Shown: one piece after another, positions 45,075-61,343 of the stretch | Layout of the letters: every line of letters begins with the position of its first letter | Position numbering within the stretch: the first letter of the stretch is position 1 | Assembly (NCBI GenBank): GCA_022385755.1 | Contig: MU278359.1 | Span: 310,001-374,000, forward strand | Length of the DNA stretch: 64,000 nt | Reading direction: 5' to 3' | From: Trametopsis cervina | Lineage: Eukaryota; Basidiomycota; Agaricomycetes; Polyporales; Irpicaceae | Notes under the pieces: generated by a model | Told to the model about the DNA's origin: nothing | Databases searched by the model: none | Seen by the model: only the letters and a program-made list of their open reading frames with translations | Translations under genes and position numbers: made by a program

Positions 45075-48000
45075 ATGTCGGGCAAGACGCTCATAAACAC
45101 CGCGCACCAGGGAGGGAATACTGCGATCGCGTTTTCTCGGGATGGAGCGTACGTGACCTTCAGCCACCTGCTGTACCGCTTTTGACACGTTCCTCATAGA
45201 CATATTTATACTGGAGGTTCAGACTCACTGGTACGATTATGGACAGCGGAGCTGGGAACCGATCAAGAGCCCAGTGTTGCGCTGGAAGCAATGGAGGGCA
45301 TAACGTGTCTAGCAACCGGGGTTGGTTTCTTCTGTGACTTCCGCATTAGTTCAGTACTGAAAGCCCCCTCAGAGTAATTCCTGGCTATCTGGCAGCGAAG
45401 ATTCAGAAGTAAGGCAGTATGTAAGCGGGAAGCCAGATCTCGAAGCATTAATTACAAGTGCAATTGGCGTACCAATTCGTTCCATTGCCGTTGACCCCAG
45501 GAGCTCAAGGGTGGCTGTTGCTTCGGAGTACGCCACACTATCTGAGCATCTATAGCCATCGTTCTTACTTATTATCTAGCGACCCACCTATCAAAGTTAT
45601 AGACCTGGCGGACACTACTAAAATGATGGTTCTGAAAGGTCATTCGAAGGCCGTACGCAGAGTTTCGTGGCATCCTTCTGGTACTCTCCTCGTAAGCGCA
45701 ATTCCTCTTCCGTGACTGTTCATTTTAAACGCCCAGTACCATAGACTTCGTGCGGAGCCGATGGTAAAATCATTGTTTGGGATGTATCTGGAGAGGAGCC
45801 CAAGGAGGTAGAGGTCATTCAGGGTGTTTTACCGGCAGTATCGGATCCCGAGTGAGTTCCACCTAAGCATCATTCCCCTAGTACTCAGTCCTTTCACCAG
45901 CACACCAGAATGGCGACATGACTGTACGGCAGTATGGCATACGTCAGGGGAATATTTCTTCATTACCACAAGAGCCCATGGTAAGCCTCGGAATATCAAA
46001 TCCATGGATTCACAGAACTGAGTGATATCGATAGAAATTGTGACTATATCTCGGAGCAACTGGTCAAAGGCTACAACCTTCTCAGATGATGCTTGCTCAG
46101 GAGCGATAACTGCGTTGGCCATGTCTACCAATGGAGTATATCTCGCATCCGCGAGTAAGACAGGTCTATATATTTGGGCAACACAGAATCGCAGGCTCGT
46201 GTATAGGTTGGTCGGATCTTTCTTGCATATACCAGATGATGTTCAATATGCACAGTTTCCAGGAGGCTCTGAAAGCCCCAATTACTCAGATGGCTTGGTC
46301 CCCGACCCAGAACCTCCTCGCCTGGACTGACGACGAAGGTGTCCTTACCCGGTGGCAAGGTTGCATTCCTCCGGATGGTCTCGACCCGGTCAAACTTAGC
46401 TCTATAGCCAGCAGAGCCCTGCCTGTTGCAACAAAGAGAAAAGACCCGACAGGACTGTTTGATATCGATGCGGAAGAGGGCGATGAGACAACAGGAGCGC
46501 CAGATGTAGATATGGATGAGGATGACGGCGGAGTCACTGTCGACTTGGACAATGATGATTGGATCCTTGATGACCTGGGAGATGGCTCCTATGGTAAGGA
46601 CGATAAGGAGAAAGAGAAGGAGAAAGTGTTCAGTGGAACGGGGGTTCGTGAGATGGGTGAGATACTTTCTCTCATTCGAGTATGATCTTCTGACGCTCAT
46701 CTTTCTCAGTGAGCGTCACCAAAGCTCAGCCTCCGTTTCAACCTGGGTCTACTCCGATGGATAACAAGAAGCGGTATCTTGGTGAGCCCTCCAGTGTTTA
46801 CCTCGCCAAATCGGGTTACTCATACCGTTGAAGCCTACAATATGGTTGGTGTCATTGAGGTAACGGACCAGGACACGCATCACGTGGTGAATGTCGAGTT
46901 TCACGACCGAAGCCTCAGAAAGGGGTACCATTTTACCGACCACTTCAAGTATGAACTTGCAGCACTGGGTGGGTATATTCGTCCCATACAATAGGGCTTC
47001 CATACCTTACTGTTTATACAGGAGAACGTGGTGCAGTATATGCTTGTCAGCCCGAAGCTGAACATCCAGCACACGTCATCTACAAGCCGTACGGAACATG
47101 GGCGTCACAATCTGAATGGACTTATGAGCTCCCTCCCAAAGTTACCGTTCTTGGTGTCGCTGCAGGAGGAGCGGCCCCAAGTAAATCCCTACGAGCTGCG
47201 AACGATGCCGATATTCAAGGACAAGGCACCGTGGTCATTGCTACAAGTGAACACGAGCTGATTTTCTTGACGGGTAGCGGTATCGAGCGGCATGTGTTGA
47301 GCTTGCAGGGAGACTTCGTATCCATGGTGGCGGGACAAGAGTGGGTGTTCGTTGTGCATCGCGAAGGGTCAACTACACTCGACGGTAAGATTCAGATCTG
47401 CAAAAGTAGTCTTTTTATTGAATAAGCGGACTAGGTTCGCAGAACTTGACTGGGCGGTTGATCAGATTCGAGGACTTCTGCCTTCTGCAGAAGGACTCTT
47501 TGCCGATACCGAAGGGTCATACGCTCAAATGGCTAGGCATCACAGAAGAAGGAGTGAGTGCTACCCGTTGCCAGATTGACCGCTGGCAGAAGGTTGAGAG
47601 CTAATAAAATTCTAGGTACCGGCATTGTATGACTCGTCTGGTATACTCAACATCCTCCCAAGATTCCGCATACCTTTCCAGGCAACATGGATGCGTCTTC
47701 TTGACACCAATACGCTCGAACGGCGGCAAGGCAAGATCGAGTCGTATTGGCCGGTAGGCGTTACGGGTGATACATTCATGTGTCTTATACTGAAGGTAGC
47801 ATATTTTCCCAAGAAGTCCCAGATCCAAAGTACTAACAATATGATAGGGCAGACAAGAACATCCAGGATTCCCCAGACCACTAATCCAGGAATTACCATG
47901 CCGACTGCCTTTCAAGCGTACCGACGCTAAGGAGAGCTCCCTGGAAGAACAGTGTGTTCATTTACACAAGTTCTGATATCGAATCCTAACTGTACTGTCT

Positions 48001-49297
48001 CAGCTTTGCTCGCGAAACTATGCTTCTCGATATAATACGAGATGGTTTGGCCGACGACGAACTCACCACAGATGATATTTCCCGTCGGGAGCTTGCACTC
48101 GACAAGGAAATTATCCAGCTTATACAAATGGCGTGCAAGAATGACAAACCTGGTCGAGCCATCGATCTCACCAAATTGCTCCATCATAACGCTTCTTTCG
48201 ATATGGCCATCAAAGTCGCTGGATTCTACCATCTCATTGGTCTACAAGAGAAGATGGGTATGCTGAAGGATGACAGAGACGATGTGGACAGACTTGTCGT
48301 TGCGCGCGACAGGCGAAGAGAACGTGAGGCTGATTTCGCGGCGGTTCCTGCCCCAAGACTACAGGTTGCCGAGTCATCGAAACCTAAGGCATTCCAAGAC
48401 TTCCGTCCACCACCCACTATTCATCGACCCGGGTTGGAACGTGTGAACGGTGATACTCTTAAGACTTCGCAGCCGCCGAGAGCATCGACAAGCAGCGCCA
48501 CGCCGTACGACCGAGACGAGTTCCAGTCCTCAGCAGCGGACTTCGGGGATGAATACATCGATCAACCGTCGCCAGATGGTAAACGCAAGCGATCCGTAGA
48601 GCCGCCAATAGACGTTGAGAACGGTAAACGACGTATGGTGGAATCTACTGGCCAGCCCAGTACGTATCGTTCGAGGTTTATGTGAGACCTGCGCTGAGTT
48701 ACGGCATACGTCTATCCAGGGTCAAATCCATTCGCGCGAAAAAGCGGCGCTGCCAACGACCGAAATCCTTTCAATCGTAATTCAGAAATGAATCGATCAC
48801 TACACAAGAGCGAGAGCTTTTTCAATAAGGTGGATTCTGCGGAGGCCGATAAGAAACGTGAGTTGCTTCGTATAGCTGGAAGTTGTGGCTCTAACCGTAC
48901 GCAGGGGGTACTCTGGCAAAGGGCAAAGCAAAGGAGAAGAAGGATATTGCACGACAGATGACTCTGGACGGAAAGCCTATGCCGGAAAAGCCTAAGAAGA
49001 TAGTAACGAAAAAGAAAAAGGATACCGAGGAGGATTCGCAGACACCTCCAGTTGAGAACTCGGCGGGCGGTGATACGCAAGTGGATACTCAAGAAACAGA
49101 AACCACCATGGTGGTGGACTCTCAAGAAACGACACCAGCCCCTGAAGAGCCCACTCAAGTTGACCAAGCAGACGAAGTACGCAGCCTCTTCCTTACATCC
49201 GCCACATTGCTGAACCAATTTATAGGATGAGCCAATCGAATGGCCTGACTCTCCCGAACCTGCTACTAGGCAGCTGGATAGCATTTCCGTATCTTGA
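45075..49297 (+). CDS. CTF4: Ctf4/Mcl1/WDHD1 replisome hub protein
   Basis: Links the CMG helicase to polymerase alpha and supports sister-chromatid cohesion (known of the family). Begins [20 protein letters not shown]. Many exons. The N-terminal WD40 propeller includes [60 protein letters not shown] and [17 protein letters not shown]. An acidic linker follows ([19 protein letters not shown]). The second, SepB-type domain begins around [20 protein letters not shown] and runs through [20 protein letters not shown] and [18 protein letters not shown] helical bundle follows ([19 protein letters not shown]). The C-terminal tail is Lys-rich and low-complexity, ending [12 protein letters not shown] at 49297. 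Domain order and length match the family. Splice sites were placed by frame only. Confidence 0.9.
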
Positions 49298-49770
49298 TTC
49301 CGTTAATTATTCTCTTCGCTGTGTAGCATTATAGTATCCCCGCAGCCATCCTATAATGACACTTGAGTGGCCAGCAGTTTGCCATACGCTCGTGGCGGGG
49401 CACTTTTTCCTTGAATGTCAATCAGAATAGGCCCATGTAGGGCTTTGGAGAATTGGAGAACACACTCATGGATACACGGGAACGGGCTTAGAACATGACG
49501 TGCCCAATGTATGTTATGGTCCCCGCGCAACTGATAGAGACAACAAGCTGGATACGGAGGTTTGTAGGCAAGAGTGTTGGTAATTGGTACTCGGTTCCTG
49601 CAGAACTATCCTCATCGGAATGTCAATATCATTATCATCGAGGGTGCTGTACTACTAGAGACGAGCACAAACCGACTGGCAGATCAAACGATCATCCACG
49701 AATTCGGTTTTGTGTCGAGAAGGCCTCGTATACTGAAAGAGTCTAATCCCACGACATCAGTGAGGGAACA
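49298..49770. other. Convergent 3' flanks
   Basis: 473 bp between the Ctf4 stop and the stop of the mitochondrial TFB-like gene. Nothing else was seen. Confidence 0.5.
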
Positions 49771-51186
49771 TCATCCAGTCTCTGACGGACATACATCGGG
49801 TGCGAATGGCCAACTAGAGAAGGCCCGGACCACCAATGCCCATTCAGCAATGTTCAATTCGCGCGGTGACTTCTGGATATCTAAAATCTCCGCTGGGGGA
49901 AGAGAGGGATCCGTAAGCATTTTAAGTAATGTCTCGGCCCCTGGTCCAAGTGTACTGAAAAGCAATGAGCATGATTCGATATCTGCATAGAATAACACCT
50001 GCTCACGTGATAGCTGTTTTCAGCGGCGTGCCTTTACGAACAAAAAGTCGTCTCAGGCAGTAGTCCCACTTATCGAGCTGGCCGCTTTCTATTATCTGCT
50101 CTGCGTGAGGAACGACGTTGGCAGTCACCAAAGGGTGGCCCATACGCCTAGATTCGGGGCGTTTCTCCATCGTCTTTCGTATCCTGGGGTGGAAGTGATT
50201 ATCGTAAGGCAGGAGGTTGTTGGGCGGCAGGGTAACCGCCATTTGAGCAGTAGCTTCGGAAATCACGCTAACTTTGCAGCGCGCCAGGGTTTTACCAGCC
50301 GGAGCAGTAGCACGCTAGTCGAAGGTTAGCGATATCACGTCAACTTCATTGCAGCTGTGTGGCATACATCCCATATCCATTCTCCCAGCACAAAGCTCAT
50401 GGGAACGCGGCCGTACTTGAAGAGCCAGCTTCGGTCGGGGATGTTGCGAAAGAATTGGGCGACAAGTTGTTCGCCGAGAACGGTGTGTGGTATATGGGAG
50501 ATAAAATGGAGTTGCGGATGGACTTGATACATGAGCAGGCGAATTACCCAATGACAATGACGAAACTCACCTCCGTTCTCCCAGGGCACAGTCTCGATAT
50601 CCTTGAACAACCCATTCTCTTCCAGGTGTAGGTACGTCTCCCAATTGTAACCTGACAAAGGCACAACTACAACACGCGGGTCGGCTGCTTCCAAAGGCTG
50701 TGATAGAGATTGAGTGAGGAACGGACGCGTGGAAAGGGGACAAGGACGTACGCGTAAGAACTCTAGGTACTGTTCGGAGTCTTCTAGTATAATCAACTTG
50801 CGGACTCGAGATGAGTCTAGTGCTAGCAACGCGCGAGATAAAGTTCCTGGACCTATGGACAGTTAATGACTTGAGAGACCAACATAGGCTGATCAAAGGC
50901 TGCACACACCAGGGAACGCCTCGATAATTATCTTGTTTGACCCAGATGCGATACTACCCTCTCCTATGAATGACCTTGCAACAGCATCAGCAGTAATTGG
51001 GTTTGCCAGTGACACCCTGTCACGAAGGGGAGGCGGGATAGGCGTGAACAGCTTGCGCCATTCAGCATGGGGTGGTAGTGTTAGCTTGGATGGTGATGTC
51101 GAATAACGGTGTGTCCAACATTGTACGGAAGCACACGCGGGTAATTTCGATAGCCTTCGTTGGAGAGCTGAAATCGTGAATGACAT
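49771..51186 (-). CDS. Mitochondrial rRNA adenine dimethylase-like protein / transcription factor B
   Basis: Class I AdoMet-dependent methyltransferase fold of the KsgA/Dim1/mtTFB type. Begins MSFTISALQRRLSKLPACAS, an Arg/Ser-rich leader that looks like a mitochondrial target signal. The SAM-binding region is SNKIIIEAFPGPGTLSRALL, then KLIILEDSEQYLEFLRV; VVVVPLSGYNWETYLHLEEN follows. HFISHIPHTVLGEQLVAQFF replaces the NLPY-type catalytic loop, which suggests weak or no methylation. The C-terminus is WDYCLRRLFVRKGTPL, spliced to a final exon with LGPGAETLLKMLTD and RELNIAEWALVVRAFSSWPF. The last exon is short and is supported by family resemblance. The likely role is mitochondrial transcription or rRNA maturation. 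It lies downstream of SMC3 on the same strand. Confidence 0.83.
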
Positions 51187-51774
51187 TCTGCTATGAGTTC
51201 ATGAGTGATGAGGGATTTGGCTGTAGTGGGCGAAGGTGAGCAAGACTCAGACATATACGCGTGTATCCCTCAACAAGACACACCAGTTTGACAGAGATAT
51301 ACGAGGGTTCTCAGAGTACTTGTGCGGACAGTGGCAGAAAGGTTGCTGAACAAGTCGCGTTTGCCGAGTGTCTGCCGCCACTGGAAAATGCCGCCCATTT
51401 GTAAGGCTAACTTTCCAGACAGAACAAACGCCGCTCAGGTGTAAACGTCGAAACGCTAATCATGCGGAAAATGCAGAGTTATTGCTACACTAGAGAGGTA
51501 AGTGTTGTCGTGCTCGAGAATCAGCAGACGTAGCAGTGCTGTGGTCAATTACGAGCTGCTTAGCCGATATTATCGGTGCTCCCTAGGCAGTGACAAGGAG
51601 CCAGCGACAGTTATTCCACTCTGTGCCAGTATTGACCAATCGGGTACCTAGGAAGGCTTGAATTACATTGTTGGAGAGGAAGGCTAATAACTTATGCTAC
51701 AACACGAACGACAAAAAATGACAACATAACATAGCTACAAGCAGGAAACTGGACGAGAGGAATTCGGGATACAA
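51187..51774. other. Intergenic region between SMC3 and mtTFB-like gene
   Basis: 588 bp holding the 3' flank of SMC3 and the promoter of the mtTFB-like gene. No gene or RNA was recognised. Confidence 0.5.
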
Positions 51775-56189
<4,415 letters not shown>

Positions 56190-56497
56190 AACCTGGGATC
56201 AGGTCGCGCCACCGTTGAATGATACTTTATAAGTGTCAATTAGGCCTGTACCGTGCACACTCCTAGGACCTGTTCTGTCTGGAGAAGGCAGGAATGCGAG
56301 GGTGGCTGAGCAGCGGTCGACGCGTGAACAGAGAGCGTGTACGTGACAGAGGACGCGCTTCATTGTCGCGTCTGTCACCTGTGTGACCCGTTGACATAAT
56401 GCGATTGGCCAACGTGGTCGCCACACACTTCGCTTGGGCTTGACTGCATAACAGCACTTAAATCTAGACGACCAGATGCCCTGACTTACGACCTCCA
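56190..56497. promoter_or_regulatory. Shared divergent promoter SMC3 / TAPT1
   Basis: 308 bp between the two ATGs. No TATA box was seen. An ACGCGT-core (MCB-type) box was not confirmed; GTCGACGCGTGAAC near 56316 contains GACGCGT, the core of MCB elements. Confidence 0.4.
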
Positions 56498-58915
56498 ATG
56501 CCACCCTCCAACTCTCAGTCGCCTAGGCGCAAACGCGTTCGAAGGTATATGTCGGCATCGAACCTGGCTGCTCCGAAATGGGGACCACGGAGCATGTCGC
56601 CATCGACCAAACGGCGAGCGTCGTCACCTACAAGTATTCCCTTCGCATATACTCCGCATGCAGTCACCGACGATGAGTTTGGCCACGATTCTGGTCTTGA
56701 AGACGACGATGCTTCAGTGATCTCGAATCCCGAAACCTTCGCAGTACTGCAGCCGTCATCGAGCGGTCCGCTATTCACCTACTCGTCTCTCCCGCCGACG
56801 CCCATTTCGACCTCACCCTTCCCGGGACGATCCCCTTCTCCTCCCTCCCCGTCGCAGGGAGATGTGCAAACCTCACCAAAGATTGCTCATGAGTTCAGTG
56901 CTCCACCGTTTTCGCTATGGGACTATTTGAGAGAGGAACTGCTCGCAACCGACTTCGACTCTCATCAGGAGCAGAAGTGGGAGCGAGTGAGCAACTTCCT
57001 AAGTATGCCCGTGGCAGTGGAAAAGGCGCGTCCATATGCGAAGAATATCTCATCCTTATACGTGCTAACGCCGTTCACAGATAATGATGTTCGGTTTCGT
57101 ACTGTGTTTCGATTCGTTCTTGTATACTTTCACGATCCTCCCTATCCGTTTTACCCTCGCGTTTGGGAAGCTATTGCGGAACACCGTCATGCCCTCTTCC
57201 CCTGCCCTCCCGCCTTCCCAAAAAGCCGACATTCTACGCGCGCTGTTACTTGTGATATCGATCTTCATTCTGACCCCACTGACGGATGCAAGTAAGATCT
57301 ACCACTCTATTCGCGGTCAAGATACAATCAAACTGTATGTGATATTCAACGCGCTCGAAGTACGCGGCCCTTCTTTTTCGAATATTTGTCCCTCACGTTT
57401 TCGCGACTGACGACGAATAGATAGCAGATCGCCTATGTGGAGCCATCGGCCAGGATATCATAGATTGCTTGTTTTCAAGGTCTACACTCGAGGTTATATC
57501 ACATCGCAAGCGACCTACTCAGCACACACTACGGCCATTGTTTTTCTTCCTGCTTGCTCTGATCTACACAGGTGAAGACCAATCACATGAAGATATCCTA
57601 TGTCTTGCTCACCTGTCTTAGTGTCACATACCCTGGTTATGGTCTACCAGATGATCTCCTTGAATGTTGCTATCAACTCGTATGATCACGCACTCCTCAC
57701 CCTACTGGTTTCCAATCAGTTTGTAGAGATCAAGGGCAGCGTGTTTAAGAAGTTCGAGAAGGATAATCTTTTTCAGATTACCTGCGCTGGTTCGTTACTT
57801 CAATGATTGTCCATCTCTCGCACACTAATAGTGAACAGATATTGTTGAGCGGTTTACTCTCGCGCTCATGCTGGTCGTAGTCGCCTTCCGCAACCTCATT
57901 GAGCTTAGTGGCTCATCCTTCAACTTCAGCGAAGGCTTTGCACTTCCGAAGAGCTTTGGGTGGTTCAGGGGAAATAGTGTATTGTGGACGGTCTCATACG
58001 TCAGTTATGGTCCTCTTCTTGGTGCGAAGGTATTGACATCTGACCTTCACAGCCGGTCTTGATGGTGATGATGTCAGAGATGTTGGTGGACTGGTTGAAG
58101 CACGCATTCATAACAAAGTTCAACCATATACGGCCTTCCGTGTACGAGCGCTATACTGATGTTCTGTGCCGTGACCTGGCCAGTGCCAGTGGTGTTAGTC
58201 GTCGCGGTGTAAGAAAGGTGAGTTGAAAAATATGTAATCCTGAATCTACGACTGACGAACTTGGCTACAGCACACATACGTAGACCAATCTCCGCTAGTC
58301 GCTCGTAGACTGGGCTTTGCAGCGCTACCGTTGGCTGTATTAGCCATCCTCATCGGCTCCCAGTCCATCAACCTGCTTCTCTCAATGCATGCTGACGACT
58401 TGTCACCTCGGACATGGGATTATAGACAATTTACGGAAGGAGACTGGATAAACCTCGCCAAGTGGACAGCACTCGGCTGTCTCTTCTGGCTTTGGTGAGG
58501 GTTTATCGTCGCTATGTTATCTATTGATACTAACGTTTGCGATCAGTTTTGTCGGCGTCAAGCTGATCATGGGTATTAAGCTGCTCAGTTACGCCACTCG
58601 TCGGCGAATTGGGATGGAGGCACGCGAGGTGGCGGACGTGGTGAACGACTTCGGCCGTGATCCTATTGGAGAGGGCAAGGAAGAACAGGTGGGCCTTACG
58701 CCTTCTTTTATGTATTCAGCCCGCTCACTCAGATGCAGAAATACAACCGAGACCTGAAGAACATTCTAGACAACCAACGTGACGATGCCGAGCCAGTAGC
58801 GGATATCGGAGAGCTCAGCAAGGCTGCCAAAGACAGAGCCGCGGGTGGCGACAAGAAGAAGCGTCTACCGCTGGAAGATATTACGAGATACACCATGGTT
58901 AAACGCATATGGTAG
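56498..58915 (+). CDS. TAPT1: TAPT1/Emp65 family multi-pass ER membrane protein
   Basis: Begins MPPSNSQSPRRKRVRRYMSA and ends DITRYTMVKRIW. The first ~140 residues are Ser/Pro-rich and probably cytosolic. The conserved region starts FSLWDYLREELLATDFDSHQ and QKWERVSNFLSMPVAVEK. It continues with hydrophobic segments (FGFVLCFDSFLYTFTILPIR, ILRALLLVISIFILTPLTDA) and the family hallmark IKLYVIFNALEIADRLCGAI. NQFVEIKGSVFKKFEKDNLF, ADIVERFTLALMLVVV and SEMLVDWLKHAFITKFNHIR then follow. Six or more transmembrane segments are expected. The family (DUF747) includes yeast Emp65, linked to ER protein quality control with SUN-like Slp1, and vertebrate TAPT1, linked to cilia; the fungal role is probably in the ER. 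A Lys-rich C-terminal tail follows the last segment. Confidence 0.92.
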
Positions 58916-59431
58916 TTTGTTGAATGCACATGAGTATTGTGCTGGACATTCGTCATGCTGCGTAGTCGCTCTGGAGGTGCAGTGACGCAAAGACATCAGT
59001 GTGCCCTTGAAGCGTCTGTGAAGTGCCTTCTGTCCGAGGTTTACTCATTCTCGATGGCCGTGCCTCTGATCCAGGCAACATCGACGCGTTTATTGATGCA
59101 AGTAGTTCGCGAGCAACATTGAACACCATATGAAGGGATGGAAGTACTTGGCTAGGATCTACTGGGCGCCTCGCGCTGGCAGATCCACCCACGGTCGGGC
59201 AGTGCGACTTGGCCGAGGCGTAATGGTGTTATTACTAACGGAGTGCTGTATCCTCGGCTGCCAATGTTCCTCTCGGAGGAGGTTGATGGTGACGTCGATG
59301 GTGTGTTCAGTGCGTGCGTTTCTTCTTTCTTTCTCCATCGTAGCCACAGCGGCGTATGAGGCACATATATAAAGTTGGCCAAATGGCTGCTCGGTATTCT
59401 ACCAACACAAACATTTCCCCAATTCTACAAC
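58916..59431. other. Intergenic region / promoter of NmrA-like 1
   Basis: 516 bp gap. It contains the TATA box listed separately and no recognised gene. Confidence 0.5.
59365..59374 (+). promoter_or_regulatory. TATA box of NmrA-like gene 1
   Basis: CACATATATAAAGTTGG lies about 60 bp upstream of the ATG at 59432. Confidence 0.65.
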
Positions 59432-60743
59432 ATGTCCATCTCGAAGAAACTCATTCTCGTTATTGGTGCGACTGGTGCTCAAGGCCTGGCCGTCGTCGAT
59501 GCTCTTCTCAAACCAGGACCCGACGGTGCACCCTCGCCGTACGCAGTGCGTGCGCTTACACGAGACTCGACAAGTGAACGGGCCCAGGAGTTGGCGGGGA
59601 GAGGAGTCGAACTTGCGGAAGGTGAGCGGATCATATCCGTGTTTGTTCGTATCATACTGAATCAGTGATTGCGTCACTGCAGGACATTTCGAAGACTTTG
59701 CCTCGGTCAAGTCTGCATTGCAAGGCGTTTACGGAGCATGGATCAATACAGATGGATTCACCGTGGGAGAGACCAAGGAGATCCACATAGCCATGAGGAT
59801 ATTCGAGATCGCGAAGCAGACCAAATCAATACGACACTACGTGTGGAGTAACTTAGATTATGCTCTCAAGGTAAGCTATACTTACCTATCGTACTCGATG
59901 GTGCACCGAGGCTTATGTGCGTCGCCACAGAAAGGAAACTGGGACCCGATGTACGAATGTGGCCATTACAGTACGTGTTGAGTGCTTCGCTGTTGGGACC
60001 TCTCTGCTAAATGATATAACAGATGGAAAGGGCAGAGTCGCAGACTGGCTGAAGGCACAACCTTCCGACCCCAGTGACACTGGGATGTCCTGGACTGTCG
60101 TGACTTCAGGTCCATACATGGACATGCTTGAGATTGTCAGTCTAACCTATGCTATCGCGTTGCGAATGAAGAGCTGACAATGATATTTCACTGTTCACAG
60201 CCTACATTCGGTCCACTAAACAAGCGCAAGGATGGTACCTTTGTTTTTGCCACCCCAGTGGGGAAAGGACACGTAGCCATGATTGCGTTGGAAGACTTAG
60301 GGTTCTGGGCTCGGTACGCCTTCGACCACCGTGAAGAGCTCTCGACCAAGGACCTGGAGGTGGCCAGTGACATGGTCGGCTGGGACTACCTCAAGGACAG
60401 CTTCGAGCGCGCTACCGGAAACAAGGCTACCGTTGTCTATCAGACTATCGACGACTGGATGAAGAACCTTGACCGCACAGACTACCCGATCGCGAATGAG
60501 CGCGAATACGGCGACGGCTCGACAACCTGGCGAGAGAACTTTACAGGGTTCTGGTCGATGTGGCGAGATGATGTCATCAAGAGGGACATGAACTGGATTC
60601 GAAAGGTGAATCCGGAGACGTACACTGTTGAGAAGTGGATGCGGGAACATGAGTATACTGGCGAGCTGACGCTGGGGGTACTGAAGAACGTGGAAGACGA
60701 TAAAGGTATCATCCCGAACAGAGATGTCACATCTAAACTGTAA
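59432..60743 (+). CDS. NmrA-like NAD(P)-binding protein 1
   Basis: Five exons: 59432-59621, 59683-59870, 59931-59970, 60023-60135 and 60201-60743. They sum to 1074 nt, or 357 residues. The Rossmann start LILVIGATGAQGLAVVDALL carries the GxTGxxG dinucleotide-binding motif. Family blocks follow: YAVRALTRDSTSERAQELA, SALQGVYGAWINTDGF, IRHYVWSNLDYALK, WTVVTSGPYMDML and AMIALEDLGFWARYAFDH. The family (NmrA/HSCARG) senses NAD(P) redox state or acts as an isoflavone-reductase-like enzyme; this member has no Tyr-x-x-x-Lys pair that I could place, which suggests a sensor or binding role. It is the first of a tandem pair with 62583-63877. An in-frame Met upstream (59375) lies across the TATA box and was rejected as start. 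Confidence 0.88.
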
Positions 60744-60760
60744 AGCACTCTCTGCATAAT

Positions 60761-60790
60761 CCCCTTGCTTGACATCCCCTTGCTTGACAA
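60761..60790. repeat. 15-bp direct repeat, two copies
   Basis: CCCCTTGCTTGACAT is followed at once by CCCCTTGCTTGACAA, just after the stop of NmrA-like 1. Confidence 0.75.
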
Positions 60791-61099
60791 GGGTTCTCGC
60801 AATGTCTTAATTGTCCAGCGCTTAACTCACTGGATCACTGGATCATTCCGAACGGAATATACCGAAAGCAATCAGCGCTCTGGGAGAAATATATTAAAAT
60901 ATATTGACATTATTTTCAGCATATTTTTCATCTCTTATTCACACAGCGCGTGCAGCAGCTGGCGGGAGTGCCGACAGGCACGAAGGCCTGCTGCGGTGCG
61001 CGCCACTTCTTTGTACAGTAGGCAGGAGCAAGTTACAGTAATATTTGTACACCATTTGAGTACCCACAGCATTGTAGTGTACACAAATATAAGAGATTA

Positions 61100-61343
61100 C
61101 GGTAACGCTAGAAAGTGATGCACCCCCTAAATTGGGAAGGCAGGCCAAAACTGTGCGCTTATCCCGCCCGCGGTCATAATGTTCGAGCTCTCGCAGAATA
61201 GTGAACGATTTTTTGATATTGAAGAGCTTCTTGGTTTGACAAGGGTAGACACAGATCTTACCCGCAAAAAAGAATGAGACGACAAAACGACGTGAGGGTG
61301 GCTTCCCAATTTGGGAGGGGTGCATCACCTCCTGGCGCCACTG
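61100..61343. mobile_element. MITE, Tc1/mariner-like, 244 bp
   Basis: Terminal inverted repeats of about 45-50 bp. The left end starts CGGTAACGCTAGAAAGTGAT followed by GCACCCCCTAAATTGGGAAG. The reverse complement of the right end starts CAGTGGCGCCAGGAGGTGAT followed by GCACCCCTCCCAAATTGGGA. Both ends are flanked by TA (61098-61099 and 61344-61345), the target duplication of the Tc1/mariner superfamily. There is no coding frame inside, so the element is non-autonomous. Confidence 0.8.

Noticed and set aside
59375..59431. Upstream in-frame start for NmrA-like 1
   Set aside because: It lies next to the TATA box, and the paralogue starts at the equivalent of 59432.
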